Part shown: positions 1 through 9,240 of the stretch, one piece after another | Position numbering within the stretch: position 1 is the first letter of the stretch | How the letters are laid out: the number at the start of each line of letters is the position of its first letter | Assembly (NCBI GenBank): GCA_050246595.1 | Contig: JBFWVT010000006.1 | Span: 1 to 64,000, forward strand | From: DATARH01 sp050246595 | Lineage (GTDB): Bacteria > Pseudomonadota > Alphaproteobacteria > ATCC43930 > CGMCC-115725 | DNA length: 64,000 bases | Reading direction: 5' to 3' | Translations under genes and position numbers: made by a program | Notes under the pieces: model-generated | Told to the model about the DNA's origin: nothing | Databases searched by the model: none | What the model saw: only the letters and a program-made list of their open reading frames with translations

Positions 1-135
1 TCGCAAATCCTGTGAATAGGGTCTGGGCATGCGTGCTGGCCTCCGCCCCCCAGCCAGCATCTTGCGCAGAGATCCCCGCGCCGGGGAACCCCTATCCCGT
101 TTCAACCAGACCCGATCACACTCTAGGGATTTCCG

Positions 136-942
136 CTAATCCGGCATCCGCTCGGCGTCGTATTCGGCGGCGCAGAACGTGCCGCCCTGGTAGCGCTCGG
201 CGACGGGGTCTTTCGGCTGGCCGGCTTCGCGCGCCAGGATTTCGGCCGCGTAGGGTTCGGAATCGTCCTCCGGCTTGTAGCCGAGCCGGTAGGCGTTCGC
301 ATTGTCGTACCACGAGCGCCGGTTGCCCGAGACGCCGTAGACGATTTCGAAGCGGATGTCCTTGTGTTCGAGACCGATGCGCACGAGCTGCGTGTAGTCG
401 CGCGGGCTGATCCAGATCGCGAGACGCCGGCTGTCGATCGGTTTCGGGCCGAAATTGCCGATCCTTGTGCAGAGAAACCCGATCCCGTGCTTGTCGGCGT
501 AGAGGCTGGCGAGCGCCTCGGAAAATGCCTTTGAGACGCCGTAGCGGCTGTCCGGGCGCGGCACGACATTGTGGTCGATCGTCCGGCTGCGCGGGTAGAA
601 CCCAACCGCGTGGTTCGAGGTCGCCATCACGATGCGTTTGACCCCGGCCCGGCGCGCCGCCTCGAACACGTTGTAGAGGCCGACGATGTTGCCTTCGAGG
701 ATTTTCTCCCAGCTGTTCTCGCCGGAGATGCCGCCGAGATGCACGATCCCGTTGACCCCGGCGACCATGCGCTCGACCTGCGCCATGTTGGCGATGTCGG
801 TCCGGTCGATTTCCTCCCCGTCGCGCGCCGGGGCGAGCGGCACAAGGTCGGACAGCCGCAATACCGGGTAGACGCCGCGCAAGGTCTCGCGCAATGAGCG
901 GCCGATGCCGCCGCCGGCGCCGGTAATCAAGACGCGATGCAT
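136..942 (-). CDS. NAD(P)-dependent epimerase/dehydratase, uronate dehydrogenase-like
   Basis: A 268-residue extended short-chain dehydrogenase. The N-terminal Rossmann motif GAGGGIG follows MHRVLIT, and the active-site pair is visible as YGVSK. The central stretch (SSN/TSNHAVGFYPR-type, RPDSRYGVSKA, SPRDYTQLV) and the C-terminal GVSGNRRSWYDN are what one expects in the uronate dehydrogenase / NAD-dependent sugar-acid oxidoreductase group, which oxidises hexuronates to aldarolactones in the cytoplasm. The start at 942 was chosen because a GGAGG ribosome site lies just upstream and the glycine motif then sits at the very N-terminus; the frame is open further upstream but that part is low-complexity. 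The exact substrate is inferred from family resemblance only. Confidence 0.85.
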   Translation of the reverse strand: MHRVLITGAGGGIGRSLRETLRGVYPVLRLSDLVPLAPARDGEEIDRTDIANMAQVERMVAGVNGIVHLGGISGENSWEKILEGNIVGLYNVFEAARRAGVKRIVMATSNHAVGFYPRSRTIDHNVVPRPDSRYGVSKAFSEALASLYADKHGIGFLCTRIGNFGPKPIDSRRLAIWISPRDYTQLVRIGLEHKDIRFEIVYGVSGNRRSWYDNANAYRLGYKPEDDSEPYAAEILAREAGQPKDPVAERYQGGTFCAAEYDAERMPD

Positions 943-976
943 TCTCCGTCCTCCCGCACTCGGTCGATAGCGGATT

Positions 977-1870
977 CTAGCGGTTGCCGGCAAGCGCGTC
1001 GCGCTGCTCGTCGAACAGGGCGCGGATCCAGTCGCCGACCGCGCGCACGCAGGCAGCCCGGCGCAGATCGCGATGCACAATGACCCAGTATTCGGCCGCA
1101 ATCTCGGGAATGGGCGGCGTCACCCGTTCCAGCAGCGGATCGGCGTCGCCGACGAAGCATGGCAGCAACCCGCGCCCGGCCCCGGCCCGGATCGCGGCAA
1201 GCTGCATCGGCATGTTCGAGGCGCGCAGCGCGACCGCGGCGCCGGTTTCGCGCAATTGCTGCTGCACCCAGCGCGCGGTCGGGTAGTGCGCCTGCTCTTC
1301 GGTGTAGGTCACCCAGGACGGGACCTCGCTGCCGCGGCGGCGATAGACGCAAACGCCAAAGGCGCCGAGCTTGGCGATGTAAAGATCGCCGCTTTCGGGC
1401 GGATGGTGGCGCACCGCGAGATCGGCCTCGCGCCGCGCCAGATTCGCGGTCTGCCGCGATTCGACGAGTTCGAGCGTGATCCCGGCCGGTAACGGTCTGC
1501 CGCATTCGCCGGCCAGCGAGCGCGACAGAAACGCCGCCGCCCATTCGCCGACCGAGACGCGCACCGTGCCGCACAGCCCCGGCGAGGCAGCGGCGCGCCG
1601 GCGTTCGAGCGCCAGCCCGGCCCGTTCCAACTCCTCGGCGGCCGGGATCAGCGCCGCGCCGGCCGTATTCAGCCGCAACCCCTCGGGCAAGCGGTCGAAC
1701 AGCGCCGGGCCGCCGAACGCCGCTTCGAATGCCGCAAGTCTTCTTCCGATCGTCGGCTGGCTCAGCCCGAGCGTGCGGCCCGCGGCACGCAACGAGCCGT
1801 GGCGGGCGACCGCGAGAAACACCCGCGCATCGTCCCAATCGATCGAGGTCAAACCGTTACCGCCAGCCAT
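977..1870 (-). CDS. LysR-family transcriptional regulator
   Basis: A 297-residue LysR-type regulator. The N-terminal winged helix (residues about 10-70) reads DWDDARVFLAVARHGSL, followed by the recognition segment LGLSQPTIGRRLAAFE. The rest is a periplasmic-binding-protein-like effector domain. The start at 1870 (MAGGNGLTS) places the helix-turn-helix at the usual distance from the N-terminus. It is transcribed divergently from the cupin gene at 1963, with about 90 bp between the starts, so the classic LysR arrangement suggests that it controls this cupin or itself. The effector is unknown. Residues such as DWDDARVF and IGRRL are typical of the subgroup near the LysR/GcvA split. Confidence 0.85.
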   Translation of the reverse strand: MAGGNGLTSIDWDDARVFLAVARHGSLRAAGRTLGLSQPTIGRRLAAFEAAFGGPALFDRLPEGLRLNTAGAALIPAAEELERAGLALERRRAAASPGLCGTVRVSVGEWAAAFLSRSLAGECGRPLPAGITLELVESRQTANLARREADLAVRHHPPESGDLYIAKLGAFGVCVYRRRGSEVPSWVTYTEEQAHYPTARWVQQQLRETGAAVALRASNMPMQLAAIRAGAGRGLLPCFVGDADPLLERVTPPIPEIAAEYWVIVHRDLRRAACVRAVGDWIRALFDEQRDALAGNR

Positions 1871-1962
1871 GACACGAAAATGTATCGCAGGTCGCCGAAT
1901 TTGTCGATCGCTGTAATGATTCCGTGCCGCTATAATGGCGCAGCAATCCACCGGAGGGGCCG

Positions 1963-2409
1963 ATGGTTACGATTATCGATGTCAGGGGCGAAACGGAAAA
2001 GCTCAATGTACTGCGCGACCGCCGGCCCGACATGCTGGAAGCCGAGCGCCGCGAGAGCGGCGCCTTTGCGACGCTGACGCCGTTTCGCGACGGCAACATC
2101 TTCGCGGCGAGATTTTCCGGCAACGGCGCCTGGGAGCGGCATCCGAACGGCGACGAGCTGGTGCAGATCGTCGAAGGGACGACAAAGCTGCACATCATTG
2201 TCGATGACCAGCCGCAGACGCACGAGCTCAAGGCCGGGATGCTGGTCGTCGTGCCGCAGGGCGCGTGGCACCGCTTCGAGTCTCCTGAGGGCGTGTGCCT
2301 GATGACCGCGACACCGAAGCCGACCGAGCATCTGACGGTCGATGTCGCCGACCCGCGCACGCTGGAGCCGGAGCGTCTCTCGGGCAGCGTCGAAGAGAAG
2401 TGGCGCTGA
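1963..2409 (+). CDS. Cupin-domain protein
   Basis: A 148-residue single-domain cupin. The cupin motif region can be followed as ERHPNGDELVQIVEGTTKL, LKAGMLVVVPQGAWHRF, so one His/Glu set and the late His of the metal site are present in degenerate form. A GGAGGGG ribosome site precedes the ATG. It lies divergent to the LysR gene and its stop is one base before the start of the ABC exporter (TGA at 2407-2409, ATG at 2411), so the two are probably co-transcribed. Function is not predictable beyond small-molecule binding or turnover. Confidence 0.8.
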   Translation: MVTIIDVRGETEKLNVLRDRRPDMLEAERRESGAFATLTPFRDGNIFAARFSGNGAWERHPNGDELVQIVEGTTKLHIIVDDQPQTHELKAGMLVVVPQGAWHRFESPEGVCLMTATPKPTEHLTVDVADPRTLEPERLSGSVEEKWR

Positions 2410-2410
2410 G

Positions 2411-5400
2411 ATGTATTTCGACCGCCGTCTGTGGGAGCTAACATCAGGTCTGCGCGGCCGGATCGCGCTGGCGATCGGGCTCGGTCTCGGCGCCGCCGGG
2501 TTCGGCATCGCGCGGATCGTGTTTCTCGGCATGCTGCTCGCCGCCGTCTTTGTCGGGGCCGAGGCGGGCCATCTCGTGCTGCTGGCGGCCGGGGTCGCCG
2601 GGGCGGTGCTGTTGCGGGCGCTGCTCGATCATGCCCGCACCGTCATCGCGCACGAGAACGGGCTGATCGTGCAGAAGACGCTGCGCGGCAAGCTATACGA
2701 TAAGATCGCCGAACTGGGGCCGGCCTGGTTCGCTGGCGAGCGCACCGGCGGGGTGATGCTGTCGGTGGTGGACGGCGTCGAGCAGTTGCAGAGCTTTTTC
2801 GGGCAATTCGTGCCGCAGGCCTCGGTCGCGGCGCTGACCCCGATCGCGATCTTCGCTGTTATCGTGTGGTGGGATGCGCCGGTCGCGCTGGTGATGCTGG
2901 TCGCGGCGCTGTTCACGCTGATCGCGCCGGCCGCGTTCCACGCGGTCGAGCGGCGCACCAGCACGGCGCGGCAACGGGCGATGAAGGGGTTCGGCTCGGA
3001 GTTCCTCGACGCGGTGCAGGGTCTGCCGACCCTGAAGGCGTTCGGGCAGAGCACCGCTTACGGAAAGCGATTGGCCGAGCGCGCCCGCGTGCTGTCCGAG
3101 ACGACGATGCGCGTCCTGTCCACGAGCGTGATGACCCGCGGCATCACCGATGCCGGCATCGCGATCGGCGCGGCGGCGGCGCTGGCGCTCGGGGTGTGGC
3201 GCGTATCGAACGGGCTGATGTCGATCGAGGCGCTGTTGATCGTGCTGATGGCCGGCACCGAGGTGTTCCGGCCATTGCGCGATCTGCGCTCGGTGTTGCA
3301 CCAGGGGATGGTCGGCCAGTCGGCGGCTTCCGGGATTCACGCGCTGCTCCAGGCCGAGCCGTTGGTGCCGGTGGGTCGAGCCAATAATCCCTCTCCCGCA
3401 ATGCGGGAGAGGGTGGCCCGCCCCGCCAGGGGCGCGCCGGGTGCGGGCGCCGGCCTCGCCGGGGCTGCCCGCCCCCTCACCCCACCCCTCTCCCCCGGAG
3501 GGGGAGAGGGAGCCAATTGGCGCTCTCCAGTTCTTTCTCCCACGATCGAATTCGACAATGTGCACTTCGCCTATCCGGGCGGGCGGCGGGCGGCGCATGA
3601 CGGGTTGTCGTTCTCGGTCGCTTCCGGCGAGAAGATCGGCATTGTCGGGCCGAGCGGGTCGGGGAAATCGTCGGTCGCGCGGCTGCTGCTGCGCCTGTTC
3701 GACCCGCAATCCGGCTCGGTCCGGGTCGGCGGTCACGATCTGCGGACATTGGACCCGGAGGTGCTGCGCGGCCTGATCGCGGTCGTTCACCAGGACACGT
3801 ATCTGTTTCACGGCACGGTCGAGGAGAATTTGCGTCTCGGCAAGCCGGACGCGACACAGGCCGAACTCGAACAGGCGGCGCGCGACGCCAACGCGCACGA
3901 ATTCATCCGGCAACTGCCGCAGGGCTATCACACGATCGTCGGCGAGCGCGGCGTCAACCTGTCGGGCGGGCAGCGGCAGCGTCTGGCGATCGCGCGGGCG
4001 CTATTGCGCGATTCGCCTGTTCTGATCCTCGACGAGGCGCTGTCCTCGGTCGATGCCGAGAACGAGGCGGTGATCCAGCAGGCGCTCGATCGCTTGGCGC
4101 AGGGGCGCACGACCTTGATCCTGGCGCACCGGCTGTCGAGCGTGATCGGCGCCGACCGCATCCTCGTGCTCGATCACGGCCGCGTCGTCGAGAGCGGTCG
4201 GCACGCCGAGCTGATCCGCCGCGACGGGCCGTATCGTCGTCTGATGGGAGCGCAGGCCGAGGAGCGCGGCGACGATCTTGATCTTGCGACCGAGGAATTT
4301 GCGGCGGCGCGCGGCACGGCGGAGACGACCGATTACGGCGAGGAGGCGCCGGCCGCCACCAACGCCAAGGCGGCGCAGGTCGGCGCGTTCGCGACATTGC
4401 GCACGCTGATCGGGATCATCGCGCCGTGGCGGCGACGCTTTGGCATCGTCGTCGCCTCGGGGATCGGCCGGGTCGCGGCCTTTATCGGCGTCGGCATTGT
4501 CGGGGCGCTGGCGGTCGCGGCGGTCAAGACCGGATCGCCATACGCTCATCTGCTGATCCTGCTCGGACTGCTGGCACCGGTCGCCGGCATCCTGCACTGG
4601 ATCGAATCGTGGCTGGCGCACGACATCGCCTACCGGCTGCTCGCCGAGATGCGCATCGCGCTTTACGACAAGCTCGATTCGCTGGCCCCGGCTTATCTGG
4701 TGCGGCGGCGTTCGGGCGATTTGATCGCGCTCGCCAGCCAGGACATCGAGACGATCGAGTATTTTTTCGCACACACGGTCGCCCCGGCGCTGGTCGCGGT
4801 GCTGGTGCCGACGGCGGTGCTGCTGACCTTAGCGTTTATCGCGTGGCCGGTCGCGCTGGCGTTGTTGCCGTTTGTGCTGTTCGCCGGGCTGGCGCCGGTA
4901 TTGCGGCGGGCGCGTATCGACCGGCTCGGGGCCGAGGCGCGCGAGGCGCTGGGTCTGCTCGGGGCCTATGTAACCGAGACAATCCAGGGTCTGTCCGATC
5001 TCGTCGCGTTCCAGGCGGTCGGACGGCGGCGCGACGGGTTTATGCGGGCGGTGCGGGCCTATCAGCAGACCAGGCTCAAGCTGCTGACGGATTTGTCGTC
5101 GCAGACGGCGCAGCTTGAAATCGCGACCGGTCTCGGCGGTCTCGCGGTCGCGGTGGTCGGGGCGTGGATGGTCGCCGGGGGACAGCTCGCGGCGACGACG
5201 TTGCCGCTGTTGATCCTGCTGGCGCTGGCGTCGTTTCTGCCGATTTCCGAGATCGCGCAGGTCAGCCGGCAGCTCGCCGACACGATCGCCTCGACAAGGC
5301 GCTATTATGCCGTGCACCAGGAGGAGCCGGCGGTGCGCGACGGGCCGGCGCGGCCTCCCGCGCCGGTCGGCGGCTCGGCAGTCCGCTTCGACGATGTCGC

Positions 5401-6133
5401 CTTCGCCTATCCCGGCGCACGGCGTCCGGCGCTCGACGGGGTCTCGCTCGCGATCCCGGCCGGCGCGACGGTGGCGATCGTCGGGCCTTCGGGTGCGGGA
5501 AAGACGACGCTGGCCAACCTGCTGCTGCGCTTCTGGGACCCGGCCGAGGGGCGCATCCTTATTGACGGCATCGATCTGCGCGAGTTCAACCTCGACCATC
5601 TGCGCCGGCGCATTTCGCTGGTATCGCAGGACACGTATCTGTTCAACGATACCTTGCGCGCCAATGTGGCCCTCGCGCGGCCCGATGCCGACGAAGAAGC
5701 GATCGGTCGGGCGCTCGACCAGGCGGCGCTGGCCGATTTTGTCGCCAGCCTGCCCGAGGGGTTGGACACCAGGGTTGGCGAGCGCGGCGTGCAACTCTCG
5801 GGCGGGCAGCGGCAGCGCGTCGCGATCGCCCGCGCTTTCCTGAAGAACGCGCCGACCCTGATCCTCGACGAGGCGACCTCGCATCTCGACGCGGTCAGCG
5901 AGGCGCAGGTGCGCGGCGCGCTCGATGCGCTGATGCGCGACCGGACAACGGTGGTCATTGCGCATCGCCTCTCGACCGTGCGCAACGCCGATCTGCTGGT
6001 CGTGCTCGATCGCGGCCATGTCGCCGAACTCGGCAGCCACACCGAGCTAGTCGCGCGCAATGGCCTCTATGCGCGGCTGATCCGGCGCCAGCGCGGCGGC
6101 GCGCGCGAGCCGATCCGGGCGGCGGGGAATTGA
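2411..6133 (+). CDS. Tandem ABC exporter (two TMD-NBD units in one chain)
   Basis: A 1240-residue fusion of two half-transporters (TMD1-NBD1-TMD2-NBD2), resembling CydD-CydC laid end to end. NBD1 has Walker A GPSGSGKSS (about residue 413), signature LSGGQRQRLAIARAL, Walker B LILDEALSSVD and the switch His in AHRLSSV. NBD2 has GPSGAGKTT (about residue 1025), LSGGQRQRVAIARAF, LILDEATSHLD and AHRLSTV, so both ATP sites look competent. About 50 residues between TMD1 and NBD1 (about 325-375) are encoded by a palindromic repeat inserted in frame. The start at ATG 2411 follows the cupin stop directly. The substrate is unknown; fused exporters of this type include CydDC-like cysteine/glutathione exporters and peptide/lipid exporters. 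Confidence 0.88.
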   Translation: MYFDRRLWELTSGLRGRIALAIGLGLGAAGFGIARIVFLGMLLAAVFVGAEAGHLVLLAAGVAGAVLLRALLDHARTVIAHENGLIVQKTLRGKLYDKIAELGPAWFAGERTGGVMLSVVDGVEQLQSFFGQFVPQASVAALTPIAIFAVIVWWDAPVALVMLVAALFTLIAPAAFHAVERRTSTARQRAMKGFGSEFLDAVQGLPTLKAFGQSTAYGKRLAERARVLSETTMRVLSTSVMTRGITDAGIAIGAAAALALGVWRVSNGLMSIEALLIVLMAGTEVFRPLRDLRSVLHQGMVGQSAASGIHALLQAEPLVPVGRANNPSPAMRERVARPARGAPGAGAGLAGAARPLTPPLSPGGGEGANWRSPVLSPTIEFDNVHFAYPGGRRAAHDGLSFSVASGEKIGIVGPSGSGKSSVARLLLRLFDPQSGSVRVGGHDLRTLDPEVLRGLIAVVHQDTYLFHGTVEENLRLGKPDATQAELEQAARDANAHEFIRQLPQGYHTIVGERGVNLSGGQRQRLAIARALLRDSPVLILDEALSSVDAENEAVIQQALDRLAQGRTTLILAHRLSSVIGADRILVLDHGRVVESGRHAELIRRDGPYRRLMGAQAEERGDDLDLATEEFAAARGTAETTDYGEEAPAATNAKAAQVGAFATLRTLIGIIAPWRRRFGIVVASGIGRVAAFIGVGIVGALAVAAVKTGSPYAHLLILLGLLAPVAGILHWIESWLAHDIAYRLLAEMRIALYDKLDSLAPAYLVRRRSGDLIALASQDIETIEYFFAHTVAPALVAVLVPTAVLLTLAFIAWPVALALLPFVLFAGLAPVLRRARIDRLGAEAREALGLLGAYVTETIQGLSDLVAFQAVGRRRDGFMRAVRAYQQTRLKLLTDLSSQTAQLEIATGLGGLAVAVVGAWMVAGGQLAATTLPLLILLALASFLPISEIAQVSRQLADTIASTRRYYAVHQEEPAVRDGPARPPAPVGGSAVRFDDVAFAYPGARRPALDGVSLAIPAGATVAIVGPSGAGKTTLANLLLRFWDPAEGRILIDGIDLREFNLDHLRRRISLVSQDTYLFNDTLRANVALARPDADEEAIGRALDQAALADFVASLPEGLDTRVGERGVQLSGGQRQRVAIARAFLKNAPTLILDEATSHLDAVSEAQVRGALDALMRDRTTVVIAHRLSTVRNADLLVVLDRGHVAELGSHTELVARNGLYARLIRRQRGGAREPIRAAGN
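3389..3510. repeat. Palindromic (REP/BIME-like) element inserted in frame in an ABC exporter gene
   Basis: Two GC-rich hairpins frame this segment: a perfect 12-bp inverted repeat at 3389-3400/3402-3413 (CCCTCTCCCGCA and its complement) and an 11-bp inverted repeat at 3486-3496/3500-3510 (CCCTCTCCCCC and complement). Between them lies a further GC-rich imperfect palindrome. The translated product is Pro/Gly/Ala-rich (contains LTPPLSPGGGEG), the style of peptide commonly produced when intergenic REP-type repeats are read through. It lies exactly in the linker between the membrane domain and the first ATPase domain and keeps the reading frame open. Confidence 0.8.
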
Positions 6134-6327
6134 AAGCCGGGATGAATGCGGTTTTCGCGACGGCCCTGCCGAGGAAAAACTGCACATCCGTCCGCAATAA
6201 ATAGCCTCAGTCAATTTCCCGATCGAAACTTTTCCGATCTACGGATTTCACGCAGCGTCCCGCACCGACCGGATGGATCGGAGACTGCAAAAACTGTAAT
6301 GTAACCCGGTTACAGGGAGGCTTCGAC

Positions 6328-6828
6328 ATGCTTGAGATTACAGCGGCTGCGGCTGGCATAGCAGCCCTCAAAAACATTATCGATATAGTCGATAAAGTCG
6401 GAGACAAATGGCTCAGGTATAAAGAAACTGGCCTGCTGACAAACACAGCACCGCAGCAGCACTCAATGCAGATCGTGGTTGCGGCAGATCAGTCGCAGAT
6501 CACTGCACATTTCGGCAGTGCCCCTCTCAAGACTGTCACACGTGACGAGCTCGCCAATATGCTGTCCGCTGATGATCTAAGACATCTTGAGGCTATTGAG
6601 GAAAGAATGCGTCTTATCGCAGAGAGATGGGATAATCAAACTAAAATTATCGAGCTCGAAATTAATGAGCGAACCAAGTTTATCTACGAACAACAACTAA
6701 GACGAGATGAAAAGTCTTTAGCATCTGTGCTTGTACAGGCGCTGAATTTCATTCAGCGTTGCAATTTTATCCTTGACGATCATTACCACCGGATGCACGA
6801 CATTGCAGCTAGAACGGCTGCGAGTTGA
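6328..6828 (+). CDS. Hypothetical AT-rich orphan protein with helical C-terminal half
   Basis: A 166-residue protein that I do not recognise. The N-terminus has a short Ala-rich segment (ITAAAAGIAALKNIIDIVDKV) that could be a membrane-associated or amphipathic helix. The middle contains VTRDELANMLSADDLRHLE, and the C-terminal half is strongly charged and helical (ERMRLIAERWDNQTKIIELEI) and may form a coiled coil. Its base composition is clearly lower in GC than the flanking ABC exporter and MFS genes, which suggests horizontal acquisition. A GGGAGG ribosome site (6316-6321) lies upstream of the ATG. It stands alone, convergent with the MFS gene. No function is proposed. Confidence 0.6.
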   Translation: MLEITAAAAGIAALKNIIDIVDKVGDKWLRYKETGLLTNTAPQQHSMQIVVAADQSQITAHFGSAPLKTVTRDELANMLSADDLRHLEAIEERMRLIAERWDNQTKIIELEINERTKFIYEQQLRRDEKSLASVLVQALNFIQRCNFILDDHYHRMHDIAARTAAS

Positions 6829-6994
6829 TAATGGGTAACCGGCAGGGGCCAAGATAGCCTCCGCCGATTACATTCCGGCAAATCGCGCCTAACTGACTTG
6901 CGGTTTCGAACGCGAACGCGAATCATATCGCCGCAGGAGCATCGTCGGAACACTCCTGCGTAAGTCAGCATTGTTGCGTCACCTCCCGCCCGCG

Positions 6995-8422
6995 CTACTC
7001 CCCCGCCATCTTGCTCGGCGTCTTTCCCACTACCGGCCTGCCGCTGACTTCGGCGCCGGCCTCGGGCGACATGCGCAGGAAGAACGGCACCGCCAGCATC
7101 GACAGCATCGCCACCGAAGCAAAGGCAAACGAGAAATCGGCCGGTCCCGGCGATTCTTCGCCGTGGATGGCGAGCATCAGGTAGAGAAACATCGCGCCGG
7201 CCGCGACCCCCATGCTCTGCGAGAGCTGCTGCGCCATGCTGGTCAGGCTGGTGGCGCGGCTCAGCATATTGGACGGCACGTCGGCGTAGCTCAGCGTATT
7301 GATGCTGGTCATCTGCAACGAGCGGAAAAATCCACCGGCCAGCAGCGCCAGAAAGATCGCCGCGTGCGGCGTCGAGGGATCGAAAAACGAATACGAGAAC
7401 AGAAAGGCGCTGCACATAACCGTGTTCGCGATCAGCACCCGGCGAAAACCGAAGGCGCGGATGATCGGGGTCACGGTGACTTTCATCGTCATCGCGCCGA
7501 CCGCGCTGGCGAAGGTCAGCAACCCCGATTTGAGCGCGCTGAGACCGAACCCGACTTGCAGCATTAGCGGCATCAGAAACGGCAGCGCCCCCATCCCCAT
7601 GCGGAACAGAAACCCGCCAATCGTCGTCATCGCGTAGGTCGGGATGCGCATTAGCGCGAGATCGACGATCGGATGATCGACCCGCCTAGCATGCCGGACA
7701 TACAGCGCCAGACACAGCGCTCCCAGGGCAAGCAACGCCAGTGTGACGGAGAGCGGCACTTCGCCGCGCCCGGTCGTCTCCAGGGCGAACATCGCGCTGG
7801 CCAGCCCGACCCCGGTCAGCACAAAGCCGCGCAGGTCGAACGGCCGCACCGCCGTCTCGCGCAAATTCTCGATAAACAGATTGACCAGCAATATCCCGAG
7901 CACGCCGATCGGGATGTTGATAAAGAAGATCCAGCGCCACGAGGCGTAGGTCACGATCAGCCCGCCGAGCGGCGGACCCATGATCGGGCCGATCAGCGCC
8001 GGGACGCTGACATACGACATTGCCCGCACGAGGTCGGTTTTCGGAAAGCTCTTCAGCAGGATCAGCCTTCCGACCGGGACCATCATCGCGCCGCCGATGC
8101 CCTGCACGATGCGCGCACCGACCAGCATCCCCAACGAATTGGCGAGGCCGCAGCCGATCGAGCCGAGCGTGAACACGACGATCGCCGCCGTGAACACGCG
8201 GCGGGCGCCAAAGCGGTCGGCGGTCCAGCCGCTGATCGGGACAAAAACGGCGAGGCTCAGCAGATAGCAGGTGATCGCCACGTTGAGCCGCAGCGGCGTC
8301 TCGCCGATATCGGCGGCGATTGTCGGCAATGCCGTTGCGATGATCGTCGAATCAAGGTTCTGCATGAACAACGCACACGCGACGATCAGCAGAATGGCGA
8401 ATTGGCGTGTGCATGGAGTCAT
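6995..8422 (-). CDS. MFS transporter, DHA2 (EmrB/QacA-like) family
   Basis: A 475-residue multi-pass inner-membrane drug:H+ antiporter. The first helix carries LDSTIIATALPTIAADIG, the signature of DHA2 exporters. GWTADRFGARRVF is the conserved loop between helices 2 and 3, and motif C-like GPIMGPPLGGLI is in the fifth helix region. About 13-14 hydrophobic segments can be counted, as expected for the family. No membrane-fusion (EmrA) partner or regulator lies next to it, so it may act alone. It is flanked by AT-rich accessory genes on both sides (6328 and 8610). The substrate cannot be told from sequence. Confidence 0.88.
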   Translation of the reverse strand: MTPCTRQFAILLIVACALFMQNLDSTIIATALPTIAADIGETPLRLNVAITCYLLSLAVFVPISGWTADRFGARRVFTAAIVVFTLGSIGCGLANSLGMLVGARIVQGIGGAMMVPVGRLILLKSFPKTDLVRAMSYVSVPALIGPIMGPPLGGLIVTYASWRWIFFINIPIGVLGILLVNLFIENLRETAVRPFDLRGFVLTGVGLASAMFALETTGRGEVPLSVTLALLALGALCLALYVRHARRVDHPIVDLALMRIPTYAMTTIGGFLFRMGMGALPFLMPLMLQVGFGLSALKSGLLTFASAVGAMTMKVTVTPIIRAFGFRRVLIANTVMCSAFLFSYSFFDPSTPHAAIFLALLAGGFFRSLQMTSINTLSYADVPSNMLSRATSLTSMAQQLSQSMGVAAGAMFLYLMLAIHGEESPGPADFSFAFASVAMLSMLAVPFFLRMSPEAGAEVSGRPVVGKTPSKMAGE

Positions 8423-8609
8423 CGCCGATCTATAGGACGGTTCTTGACCTAAATCAGCAACATGGCTTCGGTCCCACCAAAACCGCTGTTCGTGCGCTCT
8501 GCCTGCACAACTGGTGCTGCTTGTGTTGCGGCCGATTCAGAAGCGATTCCGGAGGATTACGATTCAGAGCGCTGCCGGTTGGACAAAGGAGAAACCGCCT
8601 CACCCGTCA

Positions 8610-9032
8610 TCAGGTATCGGTAAAATCTGCAACTGACCAGTGCTGCAACCATTCCTGGCGCTTGTTCCACACGTATTGTTCGCTAAACGCAATCAGATAC
8701 AACCCTTCAATATTATTGATTACCGCCTTTTGATGATTTGCTGCTTCAATGGGCCGGCAAGTGAAATAGCACTCGTTTTTATGCTGGTTGATAAAAGTGT
8801 TGCTCGAATGCATGAAATGTTGCTGGAGTCGCTTTTGGAGCGTTTGGCGCACCGCCTTCCCGAGGTATCTCGGGTTGAACATTGCTCTGGTAGAGCCAAA
8901 TCCGATCTCATAAATGCCAGGCTGCGCGGGAGCTTTTAGCCAGTCCTTTAGCGGATGGGGGCCGACAACTTTGTTGTCGGTACGATAGTCGAAGCCCAGC
9001 AGGAATTTATAAGCATCGGCTTGGATGGGCAT
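8610..9032 (-). CDS. GIY-YIG nuclease-like domain protein
   Basis: A small (140-residue) protein with the core of a GIY-YIG fold. GIY is at residues 39-41 (PGIYEIGF), the second motif appears as RYLGKA (55-60), a candidate catalytic Arg follows at 68 (QKRLQQH), and a Glu sits at 109 (INNIEGLYLI), matching the metal-binding Glu position. The start at 9032 (MPIQADAY) has an AGGA site upstream; the frame stays open to 9239, but only via a TTG codon, and that extension is Arg-rich and less protein-like. The gene is AT-richer than its neighbours and has no obvious partner, so it is probably acquired. Possible roles include a small homing-type or repair nuclease; the substrate is unknown. Confidence 0.65.
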   Translation of the reverse strand: MPIQADAYKFLLGFDYRTDNKVVGPHPLKDWLKAPAQPGIYEIGFGSTRAMFNPRYLGKAVRQTLQKRLQQHFMHSSNTFINQHKNECYFTCRPIEAANHQKAVINNIEGLYLIAFSEQYVWNKRQEWLQHWSVADFTDT

Positions 9033-9182
9033 TTGGTCCTGCTGAGCAATCAGATTAGCGGGTCCGGGGTCTCGATCGACAATTATGTACCAATTTGAGC
9101 CGGCGTGTGCAATCGTCTGATGAGCGAGGTTTTGCACGTCGATGCACGTACCCCTTGGAGAACGGAGCCTGCCACGCTGCCA

Positions 9183-9240
9183 ATTGTGCCGGCGTACCAG
9201 CCGCCCTCTGGCTGACTTGCCGCAGCCGTGCCGGCACAAT
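9183..9240. repeat. Inverted repeat upstream of the GIY-YIG gene
   Basis: ATTGTGCCGGC (9183-9193) and GCCGGCACAAT (9230-9240) form a perfect 11-bp inverted repeat with a 36-nt loop. The right arm contains the self-complementary GTGCCGGCAC. A third TTGTGCCGGC copy lies at 9304-9313. Two of the copies fall in the non-coding stretch between the GIY-YIG and DinB-like genes, so they may be a regulatory site, a transcript hairpin or the border of an inserted segment. Confidence 0.45.

Noticed and set aside
1..135. Left-end sequence before the first gene
   Set aside because: No start codon, motif or hairpin that could be assigned; too short to judge.
9032..9239. N-terminal extension of the GIY-YIG gene to a TTG at 9239
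   Set aside because: The extension is Arg/Cys-rich, lies across the inverted repeat and lacks a ribosome site; the ATG at 9032 has one.
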